Below, in pieces: positions 38,115-48,050 of a stretch of DNA of 64,000 nt. The DNA is taken from contig JAUNSR010000006.1 of NCBI GenBank assembly GCA_030539115.1, forward strand, positions 1 through 64,000, in the 5' to 3' direction. This DNA comes from Bacteroidales bacterium. GTDB taxonomy: Bacteria > Bacteroidota > Bacteroidia > Bacteroidales > JAUNSR01. The notes beneath the pieces are model-generated. The model was given only the letters and a program-made list of their open reading frames with translations, was not told where the DNA came from and searched no databases. The translations under genes were made by a program, and so were the position numbers. Numbering within the stretch: the stretch's first letter is position 1; every line of letters begins with the position of its first letter.

Positions 38115-39128
38115 ATGAAAAAGAAAAAACTTTTTGCAATAATAAACCCTATTTCAGGAATCAGACCAAAAGATAATATTCCTGACCAACTACGTGAATA
38201 TCTCAATCATGATCTCTTTAATATTGAAATAGAATTTACTCAATATGCCGGTCATGCCACTGAGCTTGCTTCCAATGCAGTTGCAAAAGGCTATGATTAT
38301 GTTTTGGCCATTGGCGGAGATGGAACCATTAATGAAACTGCCAAAGCTCTTATTCATTCCGACACCGCCCTTGGCATTATACCTTTAGGGTCAGGTAACG
38401 GACTGGCAAGACATCTTCAGATTCCAATGGAGACAAGCAAGGCTATTGCCATAATTAATGAACAAAACGTAATTTCAATAGATTATTGTAAGGCAAATGA
38501 TAATATCTTCTTCTGCACTGCCGGCATCGGCTTTGATGCCTGGATAAGCAAAAAATTCTCTGAAGATAAACATCGCGGAGGCATTGTTTACATTAAGAAT
38601 GTCCTTACCGAATATCTAAACTATGCTCCAAGGGAATATACGATTGATACCACTCAGGGAAGATTAAATGAAAAGGCTTTTCTTATCGCCTGCGCCAATG
38701 CTTCTCAGTACGGAAATAATGCTTTCATTGCTCCAGGTGCAAGCATGCAGGATGGTCAGATGGATATTACAATTCTTCATCCTTTTAATCATTTGGAAGC
38801 GCCACAATTGGCTATTCAATTGTTTACCCGTCAAATCACAAAAAACGGAAAGATTGAGACCTTCAAGGACAACAAAATCAGCATTCATTTGAATAAAGAG
38901 GAGGTAATGCATCTTGACGGCGAACCTAAAATGCTTGGTAAGGATATTACAATACAGACCGTTCCTAACGGCTTGAAAATCCTTACTCCTTTGAATCCCT
39001 CTACCTCAATCATTGAACCCATTCAGCATGCCATTGAAGAGATTCAGTATAATATAATTTCCGATATTAAAGAGGTGGTAAAGAAAACCGACCAGACAAT
39101 AAAGAAAATTAAAGGGGAGTTTGAATAG
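38115..39128 (+). CDS. Diacylglycerol/sphingosine kinase-family lipid kinase
   Basis: 337 residues. The catalytic domain of the DagK/YegS/sphingosine-kinase fold is clear: a start of FAIINPISGIRP, the nucleotide-binding GGDGTINE (residues 67-74) and GSGNGLARH (92-100). The C-terminal beta-sandwich ends in HLDGEPKMLGKDITIQT, the usual family signature. It phosphorylates a lipid hydroxyl. The divergent serine palmitoyltransferase makes a sphingoid substrate possible, but diacylglycerol is equally allowed by the sequence. The last ~35 residues form a charged helix not typical of the family. Confidence 0.87.
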   Translation: MKKKKLFAIINPISGIRPKDNIPDQLREYLNHDLFNIEIEFTQYAGHATELASNAVAKGYDYVLAIGGDGTINETAKALIHSDTALGIIPLGSGNGLARHLQIPMETSKAIAIINEQNVISIDYCKANDNIFFCTAGIGFDAWISKKFSEDKHRGGIVYIKNVLTEYLNYAPREYTIDTTQGRLNEKAFLIACANASQYGNNAFIAPGASMQDGQMDITILHPFNHLEAPQLAIQLFTRQITKNGKIETFKDNKISIHLNKEEVMHLDGEPKMLGKDITIQTVPNGLKILTPLNPSTSIIEPIQHAIEEIQYNIISDIKEVVKKTDQTIKKIKGEFE

Positions 39129-39345
39129 TGAGGTAAATCATTTTTATACTCACTAATTTTATCCTCAGTAAGTTTCTTAGATTTAACGATAGGTTTAAAT
39201 TGAACAATTATCAAAAAGCATTTAATTAATGAGTAGTTTTTTTGTCTTTATTACCAATTTAAAATACATCATTGACAAAGAGCTTTAGATTAAGCCTTGA
39301 AATAATGCGTTTAACTATACTGTAAAATTCACATTATATAAAATA

Positions 39346-39391
39346 GAAAAGAGAAAATTCATAACAAATGAATGAGTTTTCTCTTTTTTAT
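39346..39391. terminator. Hairpin between the lipid kinase and the second M16 gene
   Basis: AAAAGAGAAAA pairs with TTTTCTCTTTT around an inner ATTCAT/ATGAAT stem, with A-rich and T-rich flanks. It lies 220 bp past the kinase gene and 120 bp past the convergent M16 gene. Apart from this, 39129-39513 holds nothing I recognise; a 19-codon frame at 39439 is not supported. Confidence 0.6.
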
Positions 39392-39513
39392 TTTTTAGTT
39401 ACAATCTATATCTCAATTTCAGTAAGACATTTATTTACTATGGCTTTAAAAAAATTAAAATATAAAAGTCCTGACGGTATAACTGCTATGATTAATTGAA
39501 AGAAACAAGCTAT

Positions 39514-42312
39514 TTATTTGATAGCAGGACTTTCTTTTTCAAAATCTTTTGGCATTAAAATAAATCTTATGCTTTCTTCAGGATCTAAATATTTACGAGC
39601 TGAGTTAATTACAGAATTTATATCTATTTGTTCTGTTTCTTTAAGTTTATATTCAGTAGTATATGGAAGTTGCTTCATTCTTAAAGCTGAATAAACAGAT
39701 GTAAGCGTGGCTGCATTACTGTTTGTTTCCGAATTGATAGAGACTCTTGTTTTTTCTTTATATCTATTTAATTCATCCACTGTTGGACCCTCGCTCCATA
39801 GTTTGTTAATTTCAAAGAGCGTTCTGTTTAATAAAGAATCTGCCATACTCGGATTGCAGCCAAAAGTAAGATTTAAAGAAGCGTCGTTATTTAACAAAGG
39901 ATTTACACCTCCAACTACGCTTACTCCATAGACTCCGCTCATTTCCATTCTTAATGATTGAAATAACCTTGAATTAAGTATATCAATGAATGCATCAAAA
40001 CCGGCAGCATCAAACCTATTGTAGCCTGAATATTTCCTGAATTTTATTTTAACTGTCGATTTATCTTCATTGTTGATATTCTTTATATAAGTTACATTGG
40101 TTTTTGGATTTTCCGGCAACCATTTTTTTATTCTTTTTTTAGAATCGGGGGCAACAGGCAAAGAAGCTATATAAGTTTCAACATAATCTCTCATTTTATC
40201 AAAATCGATATTACCGACGAATATATAATTAAAGCCTGCCGCATTTGAGAATCTGTCTTTATATATATCCATTGATTTTTCAAAATTCACCTTTTCAAGT
40301 TCTGATATCAAAGGCCATGGAGACATCCTGAAATTTCCTCCGTTCATAATGCTGTCGACAAAATAGTCAAAACAAGTTTGCGGAGTAGACTTTAGATAAC
40401 TGTAGTCTGACTTATTCTTTTTAATCATTTTTGAGGCAGCTTTATTATCAAAATAGGGAGAAACATGATAAAGATTGATAAGCTGCATAAGGGACTCCAA
40501 GTCATCCGGAGTTGTCTTGCCCCACATTGATTCAAAGTAATAAGAAATCGACTGAGTGATGGCAATATTTTTGCCTGACATAAGATGTTTTAATTGACGG
40601 TTGTTTATTCCATTGACTCCGCTTTCATCTTGAATGCGGGTAGCATTGACAGCCGACATTACATCTTGATCATTCACATTCGAGTAGCCTCCATCTGAGG
40701 TTGCCCTATACAAAATCTCATTATCCTTAAAATCTGTCTTGCTTAGATAAACGTTTAATCCGTTTGACAAGGTCCATTTTACAATATTAAGGGAATCGAT
40801 CTTCTGCTCCTTTATTATAGAACCTTTTTCAGGCTTACGGCTCATCAATTCATCAACGGCATCATCCTCCTTGAAAGGCACAATGTCATTATTACCCTTT
40901 AAAAGATAATTTTTCAAATCCTCTTCCTTGGGATAATTTTTATTATCAGGACCTGTGATAACAATTACCCTCTCTTTTTTCTTCATATATGAAGAGGCAA
41001 GAGAATTTAATTCAGACACATTAATTGTTGGAAGAATTTTGTTGACAAATTCATACTCCCACTCAATTCCGGGGTCATTTTGACTATAAAGGAAAGAAGT
41101 TTGAAAGCTGTCGGCATAATCTTCCGAAGCAGTTTTATCTCTTTCTCTATACCATTTGGTATAAGAGGCAATTAAAGCTTTCTTTGCCTGCTCCAATTCA
41201 TTATTTGAGAAGCCATATTTAAGAACTCGATTGTGCTCATCTACTAAAAAACGGAAGGCAGAATTAACTTCATCAATGTCACAAAGAGCAAACAGGGAGT
41301 AAGTATCGATAAACCTAAAATGTTTTGAATAAGATATTTCAGCTCCCGAGATATTCATATCGGAAGTATCGCAGTCGGCTTCAAGTCTGTTGTCCATCAT
41401 GCGCGAATAGAGCTTATCAAGAATATTGCTTTTGTAATCATTCTCTGTTTTTATTCTTTTTGAGGGATGTTTGCAGATAACCTCCACAGAACAGTTTTTC
41501 TTTTCCTGGTCTGTTGCAATAACACTTTTTATTTTCTTGTTAACTTTGGGATAATATGTTGGTCTGACGCTTTTTTTTGTTGGCTTGTAATCTGATTCAA
41601 AATATTTGTCAAGAAGTTTTTTTGCTTCATCAGTTTTAATATCGCCAACAACAATAACAGCCATTAATTCAGGGCGGTACCATTTTTTATAGAAAGAGCG
41701 AAGTGCATTATATTCAAATCCGGCGATAACTTCGGCAGTACCAATGGGTAAACGATTGGGATATGGAGAGCCATCGAAAATCACAGGCAAATATTGATTT
41801 TGAAGTCTTGTTCTTGAGCTGGAGCCAAGCCTCATTTCCTCAAGGATAACATTTCTTTCCCTATCAATTGTTTTATCTGCAAGGTTTAGATGAAAAGCCC
41901 AGTTTGAAACTATCCTCATTCCCAAATCCACTTTATCGGAAGATATAGGCAAATAAAATACTGTCTCATCAAAAGATGTATATGCATTAAGTTCTTTGCC
42001 AAACCTGACGCCCACACTTTGAAGAGTGTCAATCAAAAGGCTGCCCGGGAAATCCTTTGTTCCACTAAAAGCCATGTGTTCCAGAAAATGGGCAAGCCCT
42101 CTCTGATTTTCATTCTCCAAAGCGGAGCCGGCATTTACAACAAGCCTAAGCACGACCTTATTTTCGGGATAATTATTCTCCCTTATATAATAGGTAAGGC
42201 CGTTTTTTAATTTTCCTTTCACTGTGTTTGGATCACTTGGAATGTCTTTTGAAAAACACCCAAATATATTTACAACAAAAAGGATAATTACATATAAATA
42301 ATTTTTACTCAT
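39514..42312 (-). CDS. Exported M16-family zinc metallopeptidase, paralogue 2, in a TonB-receptor operon
   Basis: 932 residues. The signal region ends VVNIFGCF, so it may be a lipoprotein (Cys19) although the lipobox is imperfect. The zinc motif is HFLEH (His75, Glu78, His79) with Glu152 (in DRERNVILEEMR) as third ligand; an inactive C-terminal half follows. It starts only 4 bp after the DUF6850 gene and is the last of four tightly packed genes that begin with a TonB-dependent receptor. In Pectobacterium an M16 protease (FusC) digests ferredoxin brought in by the TonB receptor FusA; a comparable protein- or peptide-processing role is a reasonable inference here. Confidence 0.93.
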   Translation of the reverse strand: MSKNYLYVIILFVVNIFGCFSKDIPSDPNTVKGKLKNGLTYYIRENNYPENKVVLRLVVNAGSALENENQRGLAHFLEHMAFSGTKDFPGSLLIDTLQSVGVRFGKELNAYTSFDETVFYLPISSDKVDLGMRIVSNWAFHLNLADKTIDRERNVILEEMRLGSSSRTRLQNQYLPVIFDGSPYPNRLPIGTAEVIAGFEYNALRSFYKKWYRPELMAVIVVGDIKTDEAKKLLDKYFESDYKPTKKSVRPTYYPKVNKKIKSVIATDQEKKNCSVEVICKHPSKRIKTENDYKSNILDKLYSRMMDNRLEADCDTSDMNISGAEISYSKHFRFIDTYSLFALCDIDEVNSAFRFLVDEHNRVLKYGFSNNELEQAKKALIASYTKWYRERDKTASEDYADSFQTSFLYSQNDPGIEWEYEFVNKILPTINVSELNSLASSYMKKKERVIVITGPDNKNYPKEEDLKNYLLKGNNDIVPFKEDDAVDELMSRKPEKGSIIKEQKIDSLNIVKWTLSNGLNVYLSKTDFKDNEILYRATSDGGYSNVNDQDVMSAVNATRIQDESGVNGINNRQLKHLMSGKNIAITQSISYYFESMWGKTTPDDLESLMQLINLYHVSPYFDNKAASKMIKKNKSDYSYLKSTPQTCFDYFVDSIMNGGNFRMSPWPLISELEKVNFEKSMDIYKDRFSNAAGFNYIFVGNIDFDKMRDYVETYIASLPVAPDSKKRIKKWLPENPKTNVTYIKNINNEDKSTVKIKFRKYSGYNRFDAAGFDAFIDILNSRLFQSLRMEMSGVYGVSVVGGVNPLLNNDASLNLTFGCNPSMADSLLNRTLFEINKLWSEGPTVDELNRYKEKTRVSINSETNSNAATLTSVYSALRMKQLPYTTEYKLKETEQIDINSVINSARKYLDPEESIRFILMPKDFEKESPAIK

Positions 42313-42316
42313 GTAT

Positions 42317-43891
42317 TTAAAAATTGTAAGATAATGAGATTAAAGGATAATGACGATAAAAGCCATTTTCCGTTCTCAAATATTTATAATCGACATTCAT
42401 AATTAATGAATTGCCGTTATCAAAGGAATAGCCAATTGAAGCTGCTCCACCCAACGAATAATAGTTCTGAGAAAGAATGTCTGTTTCTTTATCAAAAAAC
42501 ATCTCTTTTACGGTTGGATTATCCTCTTCTCTCTCCTTATAATTGGCATTAAAATCAGTAACGATGCAATATTCACCATTCAGTTTAAAGGAAGCCAAAA
42601 GATGATTTCCTAAAAGAGTATTCATCTCAGGAGAAAGGGAGATAATATTGTTTTTGAAATTGATGTAGGTATCCATTACCTCATATTTTTCATCAAAACT
42701 CTTGTTTTGATATCCAACCTCAATGCCGTAAGGTGAATAATTCTTGTCTGAACTCAACGATTTTAGGGAATAAACGGCTTTAAAGTTCTTTTTATTTCCC
42801 TTCCATCTGTTGGGAGCTTCAGAATCGGTCTGCCAGGCATTCACATTTTCGGAGGAATTATATATCTGTATAATCTCTTTTCCGGACTCCTTATTAATAT
42901 CGGGAATAATCTTAATCTGATTCAAAAAATTATCTCCGTACAATTTAAAGTCCACAATGGCAAAATATTTGTCACTAAAGTATTTTCCCCTTAAACGAGG
43001 CTTATTGTTTTCAATATCCGAGACCTCCTCACCATAATTGGTATATTTTCCCTGAATATCAATCTCAAAATTATTCTCCCTATATCTATAAGAGATCATA
43101 CCGCCAATTCCATGTCCGTCATATCTTCTTTCCCTCTCTGTGGTTGAGAAAATATCAAAAGTGTATTGTCCCAATCCTTTAAAGGCATAGATCTTTTGAG
43201 TTTCACTTGTGTTATATAATATAAAGTTTGTCAGTTCGTTAAACCTCTCATAGACAAAAGCACCTCCTATCCTATTTTTTCCAAGATTTAACGTCAAAGA
43301 TGGCACAGCCTCTATTCTATTGTTGTTGCTCTTTGGTCGTGGGTCAATCATCTTGGCACCTCTTGCAACATTCAATGAAAGAAAAACTCCGGCTGAAAGC
43401 TTTTTGTCAATTATTTCAGTAGCAAGCTTTGTCCACATAGAATAATTTTGTATTCTCCAATTTGAATCTGTGCTGTCTGCCAGTTGATAAGGAGTTCCTC
43501 TATAAGGATCTATCAAAGAATTAAAACGAACAGAGTTTTTATAATTCTGAGAAAAATGAAATCCTCCGCCCATGTATATTTTTTCTGATGGAATTACACA
43601 TCCCTGCGCATCAAAAATATAACCGGTCTGATTTTTTGCTGTTTGTGGTCTATGATAAGTTCCATATTCTCCGCTATATTTTATTGCTATATCTGAAAAT
43701 TCCTGATTATTGGAATAAATCATATCAGATGCAACAATAGAATTATAATCAAAGGAAGTTTGTTTGTAAAGTAACCTATGAAAATAAAGTTCATCATTAT
43801 TATTCTGCGCTTTTGCATGGGAGCTGCCCAAAACAGCAAAAGCAAAGCAGAAAAAAGCAATGAATATTTTTCTAATATTAAATAGTATCAT
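42317..43891 (-). CDS. DUF6850 outer-membrane beta-barrel protein
   Basis: 524 residues with a signal peptide (FFCFAFAVLGSSHAKAQ). The body is a run of amphipathic beta strands with alternating aromatic residues and ends in the outer-membrane insertion signature (YRHYPLISLSYNF). The N-terminal part (HRLLYKQTSFDYNSIVASDMIYSNNQEFSDIAIKYSG) fits the DUF6850 family of Bacteroidota. Function is unknown; the family is not established as a transporter. It lies 9 bp after the DUF4876 gene and 4 bp before the M16 gene, so all are translated from one message. Confidence 0.75.
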   Translation of the reverse strand: MILFNIRKIFIAFFCFAFAVLGSSHAKAQNNNDELYFHRLLYKQTSFDYNSIVASDMIYSNNQEFSDIAIKYSGEYGTYHRPQTAKNQTGYIFDAQGCVIPSEKIYMGGGFHFSQNYKNSVRFNSLIDPYRGTPYQLADSTDSNWRIQNYSMWTKLATEIIDKKLSAGVFLSLNVARGAKMIDPRPKSNNNRIEAVPSLTLNLGKNRIGGAFVYERFNELTNFILYNTSETQKIYAFKGLGQYTFDIFSTTERERRYDGHGIGGMISYRYRENNFEIDIQGKYTNYGEEVSDIENNKPRLRGKYFSDKYFAIVDFKLYGDNFLNQIKIIPDINKESGKEIIQIYNSSENVNAWQTDSEAPNRWKGNKKNFKAVYSLKSLSSDKNYSPYGIEVGYQNKSFDEKYEVMDTYINFKNNIISLSPEMNTLLGNHLLASFKLNGEYCIVTDFNANYKEREEDNPTVKEMFFDKETDILSQNYYSLGGAASIGYSFDNGNSLIMNVDYKYLRTENGFYRHYPLISLSYNF

Positions 43892-43900
43892 AACATTCTT

Positions 43901-45148
43901 TTATTTGGAAAGAGGATTATCATTTATTTCAAAATCCTCACTCGAATTGTTTGTGTCTTGATAAATGATAAAATCACCCTCTTGTTTTTGAACTTTACGA
44001 ATTACACTCTTGGAATTATATGTAGCCTCAACCGAAGCAACGCCGGCATCAAGCACAGGAGGAAATCTTTTTGACACTGTAGAGGATTTGTTCTCCGACA
44101 AATCAACTGCATCTACAATATATTTATTGGGGATTTTCTTACACAGCCAATATTCCTCATCTTCAAAAGGATCCTGGAATGATTCGGGAAGAGTGACAGT
44201 CTCGAATGAGTTCATCTCCTCTTCAGTGGCTTTAATAAGCACAATGCCTTGTCCAAACACACTGATTCTCCATAAATAGCTGAATGAGGGCCAAAAAATC
44301 AGCTTCATATTCTGAGCCTGAAAGTCAGGATAACTATTTGACGGATTACTAATATAAGCCTCAAAATCTGCATTTGACAAATCGACAGGAGAATTTAAAT
44401 TATAATCAGCATTTTTATTATGAGGAGCAGCCATAACAGCTATAGTGGCATCTTCCCCACCTTTTAGATAGTATGAAGAATTTGAAGATACAATCTTCCA
44501 AATAGTCATAGCATATATATTTTTGTAATTACCTGTCTCTTCGCCGGGCCATTGGGGTCCCGCTATTCCTTTACCGCCAAAATTTTCAACAGAGGCGATA
44601 TAATAGTCATTAAGCTTAACATCATCTAACGAATTGTTGTGAATAGTGTAAAAGCCGTCATTCCTATAGGTCATATTAGAGGGAGTTCTTGAACCTGCAT
44701 AATACAATTCCTTAATTATCACCGGATTTGACGAAGAAACCATAAGCAATAAAGAAGAAAGGTCCGGTTGACTGCCAAGACGCATTTTCACATTTGCCAA
44801 AAAGCCTGACAATGTTCCCTCCTGAGCCTCAGGGTTTTCAGTAACCAATGCCATTTCCTGAGCTGTCAATGATGATGTTACATTTATTGTATATTCTCCC
44901 GGGAGAAGCTTTTCAAGAATTACATTTCCTTTTTTATCTGCATAAAAAGTATATGTGATTTGCTCGGTATTATTTACTAAAGAAATTTTTGGCACATTGG
45001 TATATTCCAAATTTTCACCTATTTGTTTGTAAACCAAGTGAAGCTTTATAGGAGATATATAAGAATCAACCCCTTCTGTGTCTCTTTGACATGAGAAAAA
45101 CAGGCAAAGAGAAATAGTCAGAAGAATATAAAACACTTTTCTTATCAT
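43901..45148 (-). CDS. DUF4876 lipoprotein
   Basis: 415 residues with a clear lipoprotein signal (LLTISLCLFFSCQRD, lipidated Cys20). An N-terminal beta-sandwich resembling a carboxypeptidase-regulatory or Ig-like fold (residues about 30-110, ...GEYTINVTSSLTAQEM) is followed by a domain with segments VIIKELYYAGSRTP and GFYTIHNNSLDDVKLNDYYIA, as in DUF4876 proteins and reminiscent of lamin-tail folds. It probably sits on the cell surface next to the TonB receptor encoded 24 bp upstream, in the way SusD-like or HmuY-like lipoproteins accompany their receptors. The ligand is unknown. Confidence 0.75.
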   Translation of the reverse strand: MIRKVFYILLTISLCLFFSCQRDTEGVDSYISPIKLHLVYKQIGENLEYTNVPKISLVNNTEQITYTFYADKKGNVILEKLLPGEYTINVTSSLTAQEMALVTENPEAQEGTLSGFLANVKMRLGSQPDLSSLLLMVSSSNPVIIKELYYAGSRTPSNMTYRNDGFYTIHNNSLDDVKLNDYYIASVENFGGKGIAGPQWPGEETGNYKNIYAMTIWKIVSSNSSYYLKGGEDATIAVMAAPHNKNADYNLNSPVDLSNADFEAYISNPSNSYPDFQAQNMKLIFWPSFSYLWRISVFGQGIVLIKATEEEMNSFETVTLPESFQDPFEDEEYWLCKKIPNKYIVDAVDLSENKSSTVSKRFPPVLDAGVASVEATYNSKSVIRKVQKQEGDFIIYQDTNNSSEDFEINDNPLSK

Positions 45149-45172
45149 AATGTCTTTCTATTTATTTAATAA

Positions 45173-47974
45173 TTAAAACTTCAACCAAATCTCTGCTCCA
45201 AAAAACTGTTCAGGATTTCTTTGTTTGAAAGTACCCGGAGTTCTTTTGCTTTCTTCATAAGGTTGTGTCATGAAAAGATTGTTTACAAAAAAGGCAAAAC
45301 CGCCCCACTTCTTCATTTCTTTTGTCAATCTAAGATTAAACAAAAACAAAGGATCATAAGAATCAGTAATAAACCTATTCTGAAGTATTTGTTTTTGAAT
45401 ATCCGAAGGAATATTATCACCGGGATTTATTTCATGATAGGAAAGATCACCCGCAGATAGATATGCATAAGGAGTTTGATTTTCCAAACCTAAATATCTG
45501 TGAGTGTCACTCCATATTGTCTGCATGGACAAAGAAACCAAAAGGCTGATTTTAGGAATATTATGAATAACTCTCAATGTTGTCAAAAACCTATCATATC
45601 TGCTCCCATCACCTGAAGCATAAATACCTATGTCTTTATATTTTCCGTTTGAATCTGCATTTTTTTGATAATAGCTCTCTGAAGAGGAATAGGTCTTACT
45701 GTTCATATAAGCTCCATTAAATACAAAAGTTGTATGAATAGATTTTATCTGACCGAAGTTTATATCAAATTCCACTCCTCTGTTTTCATTCACCTTATTG
45801 TTTAAAGGGCGATAATAACTCAAAACAACATTGTTGGAGCCATTTTTTGAAAGAAGAGGATATGTTCCATCCCTATTCTCACCGCTATATTTTATATGTT
45901 CAAAGAGTTGGAAAGAGGATGCGTCATAGCCAAAGCTATAGCCGTTGACAAGTTTTTCATTATAGGCTGTAAATGTAGCGTCTATCTGACCTAATGTAAA
46001 ATCGAGACCCACTTCACTCTTTGTATTCTTTGCTATTTTCAAATCCTTGTTCTCGGTATCATAAACCTTGGTTGTAATCACACAAAGACGTTCAGGACTA
46101 TCAGCTGTAGTAGTTGCAATATTATCATAATTCAAAAAATCAAAATAAGCCTTGTCAGGATACAAATACATCAAAGGAGGAGCTTTCATTGCAATACCCC
46201 AACCGCCTCTTACAGAGAGCCGGTTTGGAATTAACTCATAGCTTAAGTTTAATCGTGGGGAAACTCCAAAAAACTGTTCATCTTTTCCCGGCTGAATAAG
46301 CTCAGTTCTTACACCTGCCTGAAGCTTAAGCTTTCTTCCAAGGATAGTCTTTTCTGCATTCTCCTCGGCAAACACGCCCAGCTGGTTTAAAGCAGGAATA
46401 TCACTGAACGGTCTCATCCTAACGCCTGAGGTAGGAGGATAAAGAGGGTCAAAAACCACACCCTGTCCAAAGTTTACATCGGTTTTCCAGTCAGCTCCCA
46501 AAATCATTCTATTGCTAAAGCCAATAAAATTTGCCAAAAATCCTGTCGTCACCTTAGCAAACACATTCAAAGGCTTGCCTTTTGTGGTGCTTTTTGTAAG
46601 AAATTCATAAGGCAGAAAGTTTGTTCTTGCTTCAGGGTCGACAGTTTGATTATTTGTAATTGCTGTTCCCCAAATGTTTTCTACAACTCCGTCAATATTT
46701 GAAGTTATACAGCCGTCTTTGGTAGCTGTTGTTACCATATAGCCGAAATTACCTTTCAGCTCCTGATAATAGCCGTTTTGAACAGCATAGTTTGCAGATA
46801 GATTAAACCTAATATATTTAAGATAGGTCTTATCAACATTCCACATAATGTTTGTATTGGCTTTAAAGCTGCTGTTCTTGGAACTTCTTTTTCTTTGATA
46901 CCTTGTATCGGAAGGATCCAGTTTTTGAGCATCAAGATCATAGCCAAAACCGACACCTGTAGTGCTTGTTATTGACTTTGTAATGTTTTTTGAATACAAA
47001 AGATTGGAAGTGACTCTCGAATATCCCTGATAAGGTCTTCTTTCATCACTTAAAGAGGAGGCATAATCAGCATCAAAACTCAGTTTTCCATATTTATCAC
47101 CTAAATTAAAGCCTTTGCCTATAGATGCCTGAGTTAAAGTAGGATTAATTTTTGAACGCACCTGCCAAGGAAATTCTCCCGCCTTGGGATTTACAATTAT
47201 AACCCCGGAAGTTAAGTCTCCGTATTCAACAGATGGAATACCTCGGATTACATCTACAGATTCGACATTATCTACCGAAACCTGCCTCATATCTGTGCCG
47301 CTTCCTGCTGTTGAAGTGAAATTTGTATTTAAGCCTCCCTCGGAAGCTGTATTGCCAATTTGAAGATTCGCATTATTTGATACCGGAGAACCATTGATAA
47401 CCAACGATGTTCCAAGGCTATTTAAAGGATCGGTCTGTATTTGTCTTATTATCGCCTTTCCAGGAGAGGAAAGTGTGGGATTTGACGCACTTTGTCCGGG
47501 CAAAAGCTCCATAATATCTGTAAGAGATGTAGCCTGGAGGTGATCTATTGCAGAACGTGAAATGGAAGATGCGGTAGAGGCTCCAACTCTGTTGTTTGTT
47601 GCAGTAACAACCACTTCATTCAAGCCGAAACTCTCCTCCTCCATCTCGATTTTCAATTTTTTCGACTTGAAATTTGAAGGATTGATTTTCTCTTCAATAG
47701 TTACCATACCAACCATTCTAACAATCAAAGATGTATTTCCAACAGGTACTTTCTTAAAAACAAATCGTCCCTCCACATCAGAAATCGCCCAAAGCCCAAA
47801 TTGAGGCAATTGAATCGTTGCTCCGGGAAGCGGTTCATTAGTTTTCTTTTCAACTATTGTTCCTGAGAAATCAACATCATTCTTTTGGGCATATAAAGAG
47901 AAATTTATTATTTCTGCTATTGAAAAAACAACAAATGCAATGATAACCTTAATATTTAAAGCAGTAGTTCTCAT
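45173..47974 (-). CDS. TonB-dependent receptor
   Basis: 933 residues. The signal peptide ends near FSLYAQ. A CarboxypepD_reg-like domain follows (VDFSGTIVEKKTNEPLPGATI, residues about 33-120), then the junction NEVVVTATNNR, the plug (SAIDHLQATSLTDIMELLPGQ ... VESVDVIRGIPSVEYGDLTSGVIIV) and the barrel, which closes with FFGAEIWLKF. It has no SusC-type motif and no SusD partner. It heads a four-gene operon with a DUF4876 lipoprotein, a DUF6850 protein and an M16 peptidase. A terminator hairpin lies 17 bp upstream of the start, leaving no room for a separate promoter, so expression must come by readthrough from the Ig-like lipoprotein gene. Confidence 0.9.
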   Translation of the reverse strand: MRTTALNIKVIIAFVVFSIAEIINFSLYAQKNDVDFSGTIVEKKTNEPLPGATIQLPQFGLWAISDVEGRFVFKKVPVGNTSLIVRMVGMVTIEEKINPSNFKSKKLKIEMEEESFGLNEVVVTATNNRVGASTASSISRSAIDHLQATSLTDIMELLPGQSASNPTLSSPGKAIIRQIQTDPLNSLGTSLVINGSPVSNNANLQIGNTASEGGLNTNFTSTAGSGTDMRQVSVDNVESVDVIRGIPSVEYGDLTSGVIIVNPKAGEFPWQVRSKINPTLTQASIGKGFNLGDKYGKLSFDADYASSLSDERRPYQGYSRVTSNLLYSKNITKSITSTTGVGFGYDLDAQKLDPSDTRYQRKRSSKNSSFKANTNIMWNVDKTYLKYIRFNLSANYAVQNGYYQELKGNFGYMVTTATKDGCITSNIDGVVENIWGTAITNNQTVDPEARTNFLPYEFLTKSTTKGKPLNVFAKVTTGFLANFIGFSNRMILGADWKTDVNFGQGVVFDPLYPPTSGVRMRPFSDIPALNQLGVFAEENAEKTILGRKLKLQAGVRTELIQPGKDEQFFGVSPRLNLSYELIPNRLSVRGGWGIAMKAPPLMYLYPDKAYFDFLNYDNIATTTADSPERLCVITTKVYDTENKDLKIAKNTKSEVGLDFTLGQIDATFTAYNEKLVNGYSFGYDASSFQLFEHIKYSGENRDGTYPLLSKNGSNNVVLSYYRPLNNKVNENRGVEFDINFGQIKSIHTTFVFNGAYMNSKTYSSSESYYQKNADSNGKYKDIGIYASGDGSRYDRFLTTLRVIHNIPKISLLVSLSMQTIWSDTHRYLGLENQTPYAYLSAGDLSYHEINPGDNIPSDIQKQILQNRFITDSYDPLFLFNLRLTKEMKKWGGFAFFVNNLFMTQPYEESKRTPGTFKQRNPEQFFGAEIWLKF

Positions 47975-47991
47975 TATATATGTATGTTAAT

Positions 47992-48030
47992 AAAAAAGCA
48001 GTCTTTGATTTGCCATCTAAAGACTGCTTT
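47992..48030 (-). terminator. Intercistronic terminator upstream of the TonB-receptor gene
   Basis: Perfect 12-bp stem (47995-48006 with 48019-48030) followed by T on the minus strand (47997-47992). It separates the Ig-like lipoprotein gene from the receptor gene and would attenuate transcription into the operon. Confidence 0.85.
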
Positions 48031-48050
48031 AATTTTTATTTAGTACAAAA

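Noticed and set aside
39439-39498. 19-codon plus-strand frame (MALKKLKYKSPDGITAMIN)
   Set aside because: No conservation evidence available, it abuts the 3' end of the convergent M16 gene and is just as likely to be part of a hairpin there.
45173-47974. SusC/SusD polysaccharide utilisation locus
   Set aside because: No SusD homologue, no glycoside hydrolase in the operon and no SusC-specific features; partners are DUF4876, DUF6850 and M16.
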